Source: Roseomonas sp.
Lineage (GTDB): Bacteria; Pseudomonadota; Alphaproteobacteria; Acetobacterales; Acetobacteraceae
Assembly (NCBI GenBank): GCA_028288745.1
Contig: JAQGHX010000186.1
Location: forward strand, 1-60,605
Direction of reading: 5' to 3'
Length of the DNA: 60,605 nt
Positions 34,304-42,423 of the stretch are shown in pieces. The translations under genes were made by a program, and so were the position numbers. Numbering within the stretch: the stretch's first letter is position 1; each line of letters starts with the position of its first letter. The notes beneath the pieces are model-generated. The model did no database searches. It saw only the letters and a list, made by a program, of their open reading frames with translations, and was not told the DNA's origin.

Positions 34304-34990
34304 GTGAATCTGCTCTCGCCCCCGTCCAGCCAACTCGAGATCGAGGTGGTCTTCGATCTGGTCTGCCCCTGGTGCTTCCTCGGGGTCCGCCGGCTGCGCC
34401 GGGCGCTGGCCCGCCGGCCGGATATCCAGGCTGAACTACGCTGGCGCCCATTCCTGCTCAACCCCGATATCGGCGCCGCCGGGGCCCAGCGGCAGGACTA
34501 CATGATGCGGAAGTTCGGCGGCGAGGAACGCGCGCGGCGCCTGCACGCCACGATGGTGGACCTGGGCCGGGCGGAAGGAATTATCTTCCGTTTCGACCAG
34601 TTGGGGCGTGTGCCCCCCTCGGTAGATGCCCATCGCCTGATCCGCTTCGCCGCCCAGCATGGCCTCGCTGACAAACTGGTCGATATCTTGTTCGAGGCCC
34701 ATTTCACGCTGGGTGCCGACCTGGGCGATCCGTCGGTCCTCGCAACCCTCGCGACGCGGGTTGGGCTGGAGCGGACGGCGGTCTGGCACTTCCTGGCCGG
34801 AAACCTGGAAGCCGATGCGGTGCATGCGGAGAATCTGCGCGCGCACCGGCTGGGCATCAACGGCGTGCCCTGTTTCGTCATGTCCGGCCAGCACGGCACG
34901 GCGGGCGGCCACGCCATCGCCGGTGCGCAGGAATCCGAAGTCCTGGAACGGCTGATGGACGTGGCGCTGGCCGAGATAGGCGAGTTCTAG
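34304..34990 (+). CDS. DsbA-family oxidoreductase (FrnE-like)
   Basis: 228-residue thioredoxin-fold protein with the DsbA helical insertion. CPWC active site at 21-24 (VFDLVCPWCFLGVRRLRRAL), helical insert with VDAHRLIRFAAQHG, cis-Pro loop GINGVPCFVM, and AIAGAQESEVLERLM. There is no signal peptide, consistent with the cytoplasmic FrnE / 2-hydroxychromene isomerase-like branch. Start is uncertain: GTG 34304 used because it gives a normal N terminus; no good Shine-Dalgarno is seen. The 3' end shares a CTAG palindrome with the convergent mfd stop. Confidence 0.86.
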   Translation: MNLLSPPSSQLEIEVVFDLVCPWCFLGVRRLRRALARRPDIQAELRWRPFLLNPDIGAAGAQRQDYMMRKFGGEERARRLHATMVDLGRAEGIIFRFDQLGRVPPSVDAHRLIRFAAQHGLADKLVDILFEAHFTLGADLGDPSVLATLATRVGLERTAVWHFLAGNLEADAVHAENLRAHRLGINGVPCFVMSGQHGTAGGHAIAGAQESEVLERLMDVALAEIGEF

Positions 34991-37900
34991 GCGCGCTGCC
35001 GGGCCACCTTCGCCAGCGCCGCCAGCATGTCCTTCGCCGCGCGCACGCGGGTCGGCAGGTCCATCTCCCGCACCATCGCCAGCTTGTGGTCAGGCCGCAG
35101 TTTGACCAGCCCCTTCTGTTCCGTGACCCATTTCACCAGCCCGGATGGGTTGGCGAACTGGTTGCGGCGAAACCCGGCGACAATGCCCTTCGGCCCTGCA
35201 TCCAGCTTGTCCACGCCGGCCTGGCGGCAGTGATGCTTGATGGAGACCACCTGCAGCAGGTTTTCCACCTCGGCGGGTAGCGGGCCGAAGCGGTCGGCCA
35301 TCTCGGCGGCCATGGCCTCGACCTCCGCGTCGCCGGCAAGCCCGCCGATGCGGCGATACAGGCCCAACCGCACCGGCAGGTCCGAGACATACGTCTCCGG
35401 GATCAGCACCGGCAGGCCCAGGTTGATCTGCGGGGTCCAGTCGCGGTCGCCCGCGCCGTCGTGCTTGCCCTGACCGGCCTTCAGGTTGGCCACGGCTTCT
35501 TCCAGCATCTGCTGGTACAGCTCGATACCCACCTCGCGCACATGGCCCGACTGCTCGTCGCCCAGCAGGTTGCCCGCGCCACGGATATCGAGGTCGTGGC
35601 TCGCCAGGGTAAATCCGGCGCCCAGGTTGTCCAGCGTCTGCATCACCGCCAGCCGCTTCTCGGCGGCGACGGACAGGCGGTTGCTGGCCGGCCAGGTGAG
35701 ATAGGCATACCCGCGCTGCTTGCCACGGCCGACGCGACCGCGAATCTGGTAAAGCTGCGCGAGGCCGAACATGTCGCCGCGATAGATGATCAGCGTGTTC
35801 ACCGCCGGCATGTCCAGCCCGCTCTCGACGATATTGGTCGCCAGCAGGATGTCGTACTTGCCGTCGCCGAACTCGGTCATCACCCGTTCGAGATCGGTGG
35901 GCGAAAGGCGGCCATGGGCCTGGGCGACGCGGGCCTCCGGCACGATCTCGGCCAGGCGCGTCGCCATCTTCGGCAGGTCTTCCAGCCGCGGCACCACGCA
36001 GAACACCTGCCCGCCCCGGAAGCGCTCGCGCTGGATGGCCTCGCGCGCCACCACGGCGTCAAAGGGCATGATGAAGGTGCGCACGGCCAGCCGGTCCACC
36101 GGCGGCGTCGCGATCACGCTCATCTCCCGCACGCCGGTCAGCGCCAGTTGCAGGGTGCGCGGAATGGGGGTGGCGGTCAGGGTCAGCACATGCACGTCGG
36201 CCTTGAGCGACTTCAGGCGTTCCTTGTGCGAAACGCCGAAATGCTGCTCCTCATCCACGATGACGAGGCCGAGATCGGCGAAGGTGATGCCCTTCGCCAG
36301 CAGCGCGTGTGTGCCAACAACGATATTGACCGAGCCATCCGCCAGACCCGCTTTCACCTGCGCGGCTTCCTTCGCCGTCACCATGCGGGACAGTTGGGCC
36401 ACCTTGATCGGCAGCCCCTCGAAACGCGCGGTAAAGGTCCGGAAATGCTGGCGGGACAGCAGTGTGGTGGGCACCACGACCGCGACCTGCGCGCCTGTCA
36501 TGGCGACGACGAAGGCCGCGCGCAGCGCCACCTCGGTCTTGCCGAAGCCCACATCGCCGCAGATCAGGCGGTCCATCGGCCGGCCGGCCGCGAGGTCTTC
36601 CAGCGTGTCGCCGATGGCGCGCAATTGGTCGTCGGTCTCGGCGAAGGGGAAGCGGGCGCAGAATTCGTCCCACGCGCCCTCGGGCGGCGTCGCAAGCGGC
36701 GCGTCCTTCATCTGCCGCTCGGCCGCGACGCGGATCAACTGCCCCGCCATGTCGGCGATGCGCTGTTTGGCGCGCGCCTTGCGGTTTTGCCAGGATACAC
36801 CGCCCAGCTTGTCCAGGGACACGCCGGCGCTGTCGCTGCCGAAGCGGGAGAGCAGCTCGATATTCTCAACCGGCAGGAACAGCTTGTCCCCGCCATCGTA
36901 GATCAGCCGCAGGCAGTCATGCGGGGCACCGGAGACCTCGATGATCGAGAGCCCGTCATAGCGGCCGATACCGTGGTCCTGGTGCACCACCAGGTCGCCC
37001 TCGGCGATTTCCGTGGCATCGGCGATGAACTGGTCAGCGCGCTTGCGGCGGCGTGGCGGCCGGGAGATGCGCTCGCCCAGCAGGTCCTGCTCGCCGGTCA
37101 GCGCGATCGCGGCGCTGGCCTGCGCACCTTCGGCCGCCGGGCCGGTGAAGCCGCGCTCCACACCATAGACGGCCAGGGCCACCACGCCGGGCGGCAGCTT
37201 ACGTGCCGCGCCCCAATTCTCCACGGCCTGCGCCGGGATCTTGTTCTCCCGCAGCAGGTTGCCCAGCCGCTCGCGCGAGCCCTTGGTCCAGGCGGCCACG
37301 ACAGGGCGCTGGCCGAGTTTCGCCTGCGTCGCCGCCTGCTCGCGATAGGCCTCGAAGACATTCCCGCCGGAGGTGCGGACGTCCACGTAAAGGCGGCCCG
37401 GCCGCCCGCCCGCCTCGATGCCCTCGGCCCCGTCCGCCTTCGGGAACGGGTCGAACCGCAGCAGCGGGCCGCCGGAGAGCATGGCATCCCAGTCGCGCCG
37501 GTTCAGATAAAGGCGGCCGGGCGGCACGGGGCGGTAAGGCACCTCGCCGTCACGCCCGGGACCTTTGCGGGCCTGGTAATGGTCCTCGATCATCTCCAGC
37601 CGGGATTCCAGGGAATCCTCGGTCTGGTGGTCCAGGCTGACGGAGGCGGCGGGCAGGTAATCCAGCAGCGTCGCCATGCCGTCATGGAAAAGCCCGGCCC
37701 AGTGCTCCATGCCGGGGTGGCGGCGGCCGGCGGAGACGGAAACGTAAAGCGGGTCATCGCCGGCGGCCGGCCCGAACAACTCGCGGTATCCGCCGCGGAA
37801 GCGTGTAATGGAGGCCTCGTCCAGGAACACCTCTCCCACCGGGCGCAGCCATAGTTCCTGCAGTTCCTTGCCGCTGCGCTGCGTCTCCGGCGAGAAGCGG

Positions 37901-38448
37901 CGCAGGCTCTCGATTTCGTCGCCGAACAGGTCCAGCCGCACCGGCTCCGGCTCGCCCGCCGGGTAGAGGTCGATGATGCCGCCGCGCACGGCGTACTCGC
38001 CCGGCTCCATCACCGTGGCGGTGCGGCCATAGCCATTGGCTTCCAGGAAGCCGGCCAGCTTCTCCGGCCCGACGCGCCCGCCGCGCTTCAGGTGAAGCGT
38101 GGCGTTCTGGAACAGTTCCGCCTTCGGCACCCGCTGCACCAGCGCATTGACCGTGGTCAGCACGATGCGCGGGCGCGCGCCCGGCTCCAGCAGCCTGGTC
38201 AATGTGCCGACACGTTCGGCCACCAGTTCCGCATGGGGGGAAACACGGTCGTAAGGCAGGCTGTCCCAGGCCGGGAAACGCAGCACTTCCACATCGGGGG
38301 CAAAGAATTCCAGCCCCTCCTGCATCCGCGCCATGCGGGAATCGTCGCGGCAGACGTGCAGGACATGGCCCTTGGCTTCCGCGCGGCGGCGGGCGAGCAG
38401 CAGCGCGTCGAACCCCTCGGGCGCGCCGTGGACTGTCAGTGTGCTCAT
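34987..38448 (-). CDS. mfd: transcription-repair coupling factor Mfd
   Basis: 1153-residue DNA translocase that removes RNA polymerase stalled at lesions and recruits UvrA. Order of domains: UvrB-homology region with RFPAWDSLPYDRVSPH and LTTVNALVQRVP, RNA-polymerase-interaction domain (EGDLVVHQDHGIGRYDGL), RecG-like helicase lobes with GDVGFGKTEVALRAAF (Walker A), VDEEQHFGVSHKERLK (DEEQ box), LTATPIPRTLQLAL, and the translocation motif LYQIRGRVGRGKQRGYAYL, then the C-terminal TRCF domain (LGLPVLIPETYV). ATG 38448 overlaps the sdhE stop by 4 nt, so translation is coupled to sdhE. Confidence 0.97.
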   Translation of the reverse strand: MSTLTVHGAPEGFDALLLARRRAEAKGHVLHVCRDDSRMARMQEGLEFFAPDVEVLRFPAWDSLPYDRVSPHAELVAERVGTLTRLLEPGARPRIVLTTVNALVQRVPKAELFQNATLHLKRGGRVGPEKLAGFLEANGYGRTATVMEPGEYAVRGGIIDLYPAGEPEPVRLDLFGDEIESLRRFSPETQRSGKELQELWLRPVGEVFLDEASITRFRGGYRELFGPAAGDDPLYVSVSAGRRHPGMEHWAGLFHDGMATLLDYLPAASVSLDHQTEDSLESRLEMIEDHYQARKGPGRDGEVPYRPVPPGRLYLNRRDWDAMLSGGPLLRFDPFPKADGAEGIEAGGRPGRLYVDVRTSGGNVFEAYREQAATQAKLGQRPVVAAWTKGSRERLGNLLRENKIPAQAVENWGAARKLPPGVVALAVYGVERGFTGPAAEGAQASAAIALTGEQDLLGERISRPPRRRKRADQFIADATEIAEGDLVVHQDHGIGRYDGLSIIEVSGAPHDCLRLIYDGGDKLFLPVENIELLSRFGSDSAGVSLDKLGGVSWQNRKARAKQRIADMAGQLIRVAAERQMKDAPLATPPEGAWDEFCARFPFAETDDQLRAIGDTLEDLAAGRPMDRLICGDVGFGKTEVALRAAFVVAMTGAQVAVVVPTTLLSRQHFRTFTARFEGLPIKVAQLSRMVTAKEAAQVKAGLADGSVNIVVGTHALLAKGITFADLGLVIVDEEQHFGVSHKERLKSLKADVHVLTLTATPIPRTLQLALTGVREMSVIATPPVDRLAVRTFIMPFDAVVAREAIQRERFRGGQVFCVVPRLEDLPKMATRLAEIVPEARVAQAHGRLSPTDLERVMTEFGDGKYDILLATNIVESGLDMPAVNTLIIYRGDMFGLAQLYQIRGRVGRGKQRGYAYLTWPASNRLSVAAEKRLAVMQTLDNLGAGFTLASHDLDIRGAGNLLGDEQSGHVREVGIELYQQMLEEAVANLKAGQGKHDGAGDRDWTPQINLGLPVLIPETYVSDLPVRLGLYRRIGGLAGDAEVEAMAAEMADRFGPLPAEVENLLQVVSIKHHCRQAGVDKLDAGPKGIVAGFRRNQFANPSGLVKWVTEQKGLVKLRPDHKLAMVREMDLPTRVRAAKDMLAALAKVARQRA

Positions 38449-38756
38449 ACGCGGCGGGCATCCTCGGGTACGCCCGCGCCCAGTTTTGAGCATTCCTCGG
38501 CCATGCGGGTCAGCATCGGGGTCATCACCCCGGCGGGAATGGGCCGGCGGCCGGACAGCCAGTCCGCCAGGTCCACGTCCAGCAATTCCAGCACCGATTC
38601 CAGCTCGTCCAGTTCCGCCTCGGTGAAGATGGCGATATGGCGGGCGACGAAGCCGCCGACCATCAGGTCGGTCTCCTTCGTGCCGCGATGCCAGGCGCGG
38701 AACAGCAGGCGTTTGCGGCGGGAGGAGAGTTCGGGGGTGGTGGTGTCTTCGGACAT
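38445..38756 (-). CDS. sdhE: FAD assembly factor SdhE
   Basis: 103-residue SdhE/SDHAF2 protein that promotes covalent flavinylation of succinate dehydrogenase SdhA. Signature: RRKRLLFRAWHRGTKETDLM with the RGxxE motif, GGFVARHIAIFTEAELDELE, and LLDVDLADWLSGRRPIP. ATG 38756 is preceded by AGAGG at 7 nt; ATG 38780 is in frame but has no such site. It is coupled to mfd and diverges from recG with about 34 nt between starts, so promoters for both directions must overlap. The sdhE-mfd pairing is frequent in alphaproteobacteria. Confidence 0.92.
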   Translation of the reverse strand: MSEDTTTPELSSRRKRLLFRAWHRGTKETDLMVGGFVARHIAIFTEAELDELESVLELLDVDLADWLSGRRPIPAGVMTPMLTRMAEECSKLGAGVPEDARRV

Positions 38757-38790
38757 GTCGTCGCCTCTGGAGGCTGCCATATAGAGGGCG

Positions 38791-40869
38791 ATGGGAATCG
38801 TGTCAGCCCAAGCGGCGGAACAAGATCGGAACGTGGCGCTTTTCGCGCCGCTCGCAAGCCTACCCTTGCCGGAGGAGAAGCTGAAACGCCTCGCCCAGGC
38901 GGTGGGCGGGGCGCGCGTGCTCGACTTGCTGTTCCAGTTGCCGGAGCGTTACCAGGACCGCCGTTCGGCCCAGGCGCGGGAGGGCGAGATCGCCACCCTC
39001 CCCGTCCGGGTGCAACGGCTGGCCGTCCCCAAAGGGCCGTCGCAGCCCTGGGTGGTGCAGTGCGACTCGCCGGCTGGCGCGCTGGACCTGATCTATTTCG
39101 GGCGGCAGCGCTGGCTGGGCGCCTGGCTGGAGCGCCACTTCCCGGAAGGCGCCGCCCGCCGCGTCTCCGGCAAGATGAAGCTGTTCCGCGACCGCTGGCA
39201 GATGGATGCGCCGGATTACGTGGAGCCGCCGGACAGTATCCCCGCCATCCAGCCGGTCTGGCCCCTGGTGAAGGGACTGGGGCAGAAGGATGTGGCGAGG
39301 GCCATGGTCGCCGCGCTGGACGCCCTGCCCGCCTTGCCCGAATGGCATGACGGCCCGCTTCTCGCCCGCCGCCGCTGGCCGCCTTTCGGCGTGGCGCTCC
39401 ATGCCTTGCAGGCCCCGGCGCAATTACCGGAGGATGAACCGCGCGACCGGCTGGCCTATGACGAACTGCTGGCGGGGCAATTGGCCATCGGGCTGGTGCG
39501 GAGGACGGTCATGCGCCGCCCGGGCCGCCGCCTGCTGGGCGACGGGCACCTGCGCCGGGCGGCGCTGGACGCTTTCGGCTACCCGCCGACCGGTGCCCAG
39601 ATCCGTGCCCTGGCCGAGATCGATGCCGACCTCGCCGCCCCCACCCGCATGTTGCGGCTGTTGCAGGGCGATGTCGGCGCCGGCAAGACGCTGGTTGCGC
39701 TGCTGGCGATGCTGCGGGCGGTGGAAGGCGGCACCCAGGCGGCATTGATGGCCCCCACCGAATTGCTGGCGCGCCAGCACTTGCGCACCTTCCAGAAACT
39801 GGCGGGTGCGGCCGGGGTGGAATGCGTGCTGCTGGCGGGGTCCGTGAAGGGCAAGGAACGCCGGCGGGTGCTGGCCGGGCTGGCCGACGGGTCGATACCC
39901 CTGGTGGTGGGCACGCATGCGCTGATCGAGGACGGGGTCGCCTTCCACGATCTCGGGCTGGTGGTGGTGGATGAGCAGCACCGCTTCGGCGTCAGCCAGC
40001 GCCTGGCCCTGACCGAGAAGGGCACCACCGATGTTCTGGTCATGACCGCCACGCCCATTCCACGCACCCTGCTGCTGACCCAGTGGGGCGAGATGGCGAC
40101 CAGCCGCCTGGATGCCCGCCCCGCCGGCCGCCAGCCCATCGTCACCCGCATCGTCAGCCGCGAGCGGCGGGAGGAACTGACCGCCCGCCTGCGCGCCGCT
40201 TTCGCGAGTGGCCACCGCGCCTATTGGGTCGTGCGCGCCGTCGAGGAAGGCGAGCGCCACGACAACGTCGCCGCCGAGACCACCTATGCCGAACTGGCCG
40301 CCATCTTCGGCGACAAGGTCCGGCTGGCCCATGGCGCGCAGAAGCTGGATGTGCGCGAGGCCGCGTTGCAGGATTTCGCCTCCGGCCGTGCCCAGTTGCT
40401 GGTGGCGACCACGGTGGTCGAGGTCGGCGTCGATGTGCCGGAAGCCACCATCATGATCATCGAGCAGGCGGAGCGTTTCGGCCTCGCCGCCCTGCACCAG
40501 CTACGCGGGCGGGTGGGCCGTGGCAAGGCGCAGTCCTTCTGCCTGCTGCTGCCCTCGGCCGAGTTGAACGAGTTCGAGCAGCGGCGCCTTTCCGTGCTGC
40601 GCGAGACCGAGGACGGCTTCGCCATCGCCGATGCCGACCTGGAATTCCGTGGCGGCGGCGACGCCCTGGGCGTCCGGCAGGCCGGGCATATCGGCCGCCG
40701 GCTGGTGGACCCGCAGCGCCATGCCGGCATGGTCAGGATGGCCCATAAGGACGCGGATCTGCTGTTGCAGAAAGACCCCGATCTGCTCAGCCCACGCGGC
40801 GCGGCGGCAAGGCTGCTGCTGTCGCTGTTCGGGCATGACCTGACCCTGGCGCCGCTCGGCGCCGGCTGA
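38791..40869 (+). CDS. recG: ATP-dependent DNA helicase RecG
   Basis: 692-residue helicase that remodels stalled forks and Holliday junctions. N-terminal wedge/OB region (FQLPERYQDRRSAQAREGEI, VSGKMKLFRDRWQMDAPDYV), then helicase motifs GDVGAGKTLVALLAM (Walker A), APTELLARQHLRTF, VVDEQHRFGVSQRLAL, MTATPIPRTLLLTQWGEM, VVEVGVDVPEATIMIIEQAE, and LHQLRGRVGRGKAQSFCLLL. Start ATG 38791, preceded by AGAGGG at 5-10 nt and a CATATA stretch that could be a -10. Divergent from sdhE-mfd. Confidence 0.96.
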   Translation: MGIVSAQAAEQDRNVALFAPLASLPLPEEKLKRLAQAVGGARVLDLLFQLPERYQDRRSAQAREGEIATLPVRVQRLAVPKGPSQPWVVQCDSPAGALDLIYFGRQRWLGAWLERHFPEGAARRVSGKMKLFRDRWQMDAPDYVEPPDSIPAIQPVWPLVKGLGQKDVARAMVAALDALPALPEWHDGPLLARRRWPPFGVALHALQAPAQLPEDEPRDRLAYDELLAGQLAIGLVRRTVMRRPGRRLLGDGHLRRAALDAFGYPPTGAQIRALAEIDADLAAPTRMLRLLQGDVGAGKTLVALLAMLRAVEGGTQAALMAPTELLARQHLRTFQKLAGAAGVECVLLAGSVKGKERRRVLAGLADGSIPLVVGTHALIEDGVAFHDLGLVVVDEQHRFGVSQRLALTEKGTTDVLVMTATPIPRTLLLTQWGEMATSRLDARPAGRQPIVTRIVSRERREELTARLRAAFASGHRAYWVVRAVEEGERHDNVAAETTYAELAAIFGDKVRLAHGAQKLDVREAALQDFASGRAQLLVATTVVEVGVDVPEATIMIIEQAERFGLAALHQLRGRVGRGKAQSFCLLLPSAELNEFEQRRLSVLRETEDGFAIADADLEFRGGGDALGVRQAGHIGRRLVDPQRHAGMVRMAHKDADLLLQKDPDLLSPRGAAARLLLSLFGHDLTLAPLGAG

Positions 40870-40891
40870 GACGGTTCGATACGCGCGCCGG

Positions 40892-40908
40892 GGGGCTTGC
40901 AAAGCCCC
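40892..40908 (+). terminator. hairpin after recG (possible weak terminator)
   Basis: GGGGCTT (40892-40898), loop GCA, AAGCCCC (40902-40908), 23 nt after the recG stop. No T-run follows, so efficient intrinsic termination is doubtful. Confidence 0.35.
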
Positions 40909-40922
40909 GGACCGGGTATAAA
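40896..40922 (+). promoter_or_regulatory. candidate promoter for the ABC/GldG operon
   Basis: CTTGCA (40896-40901), 15-nt spacer, TATAAA (40917-40922), the only good -10 in the recG to ABC gap. A start near 40929 would leave a 31-nt leader to TTG 40960. The short spacer lowers confidence. Confidence 0.35.
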
Positions 40923-40959
40923 CCGGCCAGGCGTCCGGCCACTGCAAGGGTATAGCCTT

Positions 40960-41688
40960 TTGTCCGCCCTGATCGAGATCGACCGCCTGAGCAAGCGCTT
41001 CGGTGCCTTCACCGCCGTAGACGACGTATCCTTCCGGGTGGCGAAAGGTGAAGTCCTGGGCTTTCTGGGGCCCAATGGTGCCGGTAAATCCACGACCATG
41101 AAGATGCTGGCGGGCTTCGTGACCCCCAGCAGCGGCACCGCGCGCATCTGTGGCGAGGATGTGGTGGACCGGCCCGTCACCGCCAAGCGCCACCTGGGCT
41201 ACCTGCCCGAGGGCGCGCCCACCTACCCCGAGATGACGGTTGCCGCCTTCCTTGGCTTCGCCGCCCGTGTGCGTGGCTTCCGGGGCAGCGAGGCCCGCGA
41301 CCGCGTGGCCCATGCCATGCACCTGACGACGCTGGAAGGCGTGCGTCTCCAGCCCATCGAGACACTGTCCAAAGGCTTCAAGCGCCGCGTCGGCCTGGCG
41401 CAGTCTCTGCTGCACGACCCGCCGGTGCTGGTGCTGGACGAACCGACCGACGGCCTGGACCCCAACCAGAAGCATGAGGTTCGCAAGCTGATCGCGCAGA
41501 TGGCGCCGGAGAAGGCGATCATCATCTCGACCCATATCCTGGAAGAGGTCTCGGCCATCTGCACGCGCGCCATCGTCATCGCGCACGGCAAGATCCTGGC
41601 TGACGCTACGCCGGCCGAGCTGGCCTATCGCGGCCCTTCGCTGGAGGCTGTCTTCCGAGACCTGACCATGCCGAGGGAGCACGTGTGA
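40960..41688 (+). CDS. ABC transporter ATP-binding protein (GldA-like)
   Basis: 242-residue cytoplasmic ATPase of an ABC-2 exporter. Walker A GPNGAGKST at 37-45, Q-loop region GYLPEGAPTYPEMTV, signature LSKGFKRRVGLAQSL (a variant of LSGGQ), Walker B VLVLDEPTDGLD, and H-loop STHILEE. This pattern matches the ATPase paired with GldF/GldG-type permeases. TTG 40960 is preceded by CAAGGG at about 9 nt; the frame is open to 40897 but lacks a site there. Followed directly by its permease. Confidence 0.9.
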   Translation: MSALIEIDRLSKRFGAFTAVDDVSFRVAKGEVLGFLGPNGAGKSTTMKMLAGFVTPSSGTARICGEDVVDRPVTAKRHLGYLPEGAPTYPEMTVAAFLGFAARVRGFRGSEARDRVAHAMHLTTLEGVRLQPIETLSKGFKRRVGLAQSLLHDPPVLVLDEPTDGLDPNQKHEVRKLIAQMAPEKAIIISTHILEEVSAICTRAIVIAHGKILADATPAELAYRGPSLEAVFRDLTMPREHV

Positions 41689-42419
41689 TGGGGGCCACCT
41701 TCACCGTCGCCCGGCGGGAACTCGCTGGCTATTTCGCCACACCCGTCGCTTACGTGTTCATCGTCATCTTCCTGGTGATGTCGGGCGCCCTGACTTTTAC
41801 CCTCGGCAATTTCTTCACGCGCGGCACGGCGGACCTTTCGCCCTTCTTCAATTTCGTGCCGTGGCTGTTCCTGTTCCTGGTGCCGGCGCTGACCATGCGG
41901 CTCTGGGCCGAGGAACGGCGCCTCGGCACCATCGAGCTGCTGCTGACCCTGCCGCTGGCGCAGTGGCAGGCGGTGCTTGGAAAATTCCTGGCGGCCTGGG
42001 CCTTCTGCGCCATCGCGCTGGTGCTGACCTTTCCGCTGGTGATCACCGTCAATTACCTCGGCAATCCCGATAACGGCGTGATCGCCGCCGGCTATGCCGG
42101 GTGCCTGCTGGTCGCCGGCGCCTTCCTGGCAGTCGGTGCCGCCATTTCGGCTCTGACGAAGAACCAGGTCATCGCCTTCGTGCTGACGGTCGCGGTGTGC
42201 TTCCTGTTCACCGCCGCCGGCAGCCCGGTGGTCACGGAATTCCTGTCCGTCCGCCTGCCCGTGCTGGTCGAGATTGCCCGTGGCATTTCCATCACCGAAC
42301 GCCTGGGCGGCTTTTCGCGCGGCGTCGTGACGCTGCGGGATCTCGTGTTCTTCGCCAGCTTCATCGGCTTCTGGCTCTTCGCCAATGCCGTTGTCGTCGA
42401 CCACCGGAAGGCGGATTGA
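41688..42419 (+). CDS. ABC-2 type permease (GldF-like)
   Basis: 243 residues with six predicted membrane helices, e.g. YVFIVIFLVMSGALTFTLG, FNFVPWLFLFLVPALTMRLW, VVITVNYLGN region, and a C-terminal helix before VVDHRKAD. The FATPVAYVF and ERRLGTIELLLTLPL segments are characteristic of the GldF/NosY-like ABC-2 family. ATG 41688 overlaps the ATPase stop by 1 nt; GTG 41685 is in frame 3 nt earlier. Substrate unknown. Confidence 0.89.
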   Translation: MGATFTVARRELAGYFATPVAYVFIVIFLVMSGALTFTLGNFFTRGTADLSPFFNFVPWLFLFLVPALTMRLWAEERRLGTIELLLTLPLAQWQAVLGKFLAAWAFCAIALVLTFPLVITVNYLGNPDNGVIAAGYAGCLLVAGAFLAVGAAISALTKNQVIAFVLTVAVCFLFTAAGSPVVTEFLSVRLPVLVEIARGISITERLGGFSRGVVTLRDLVFFASFIGFWLFANAVVVDHRKAD

Positions 42420-42423
42420 GGCC

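Noticed and set aside
35461-37854. 797-codon open frame on the plus strand opposite mfd
   Set aside because: It is the antisense of a clearly coding gene, is low-complexity (Arg/His/Gln/Leu-rich) and shows no domain; long antisense frames are expected at this GC content.
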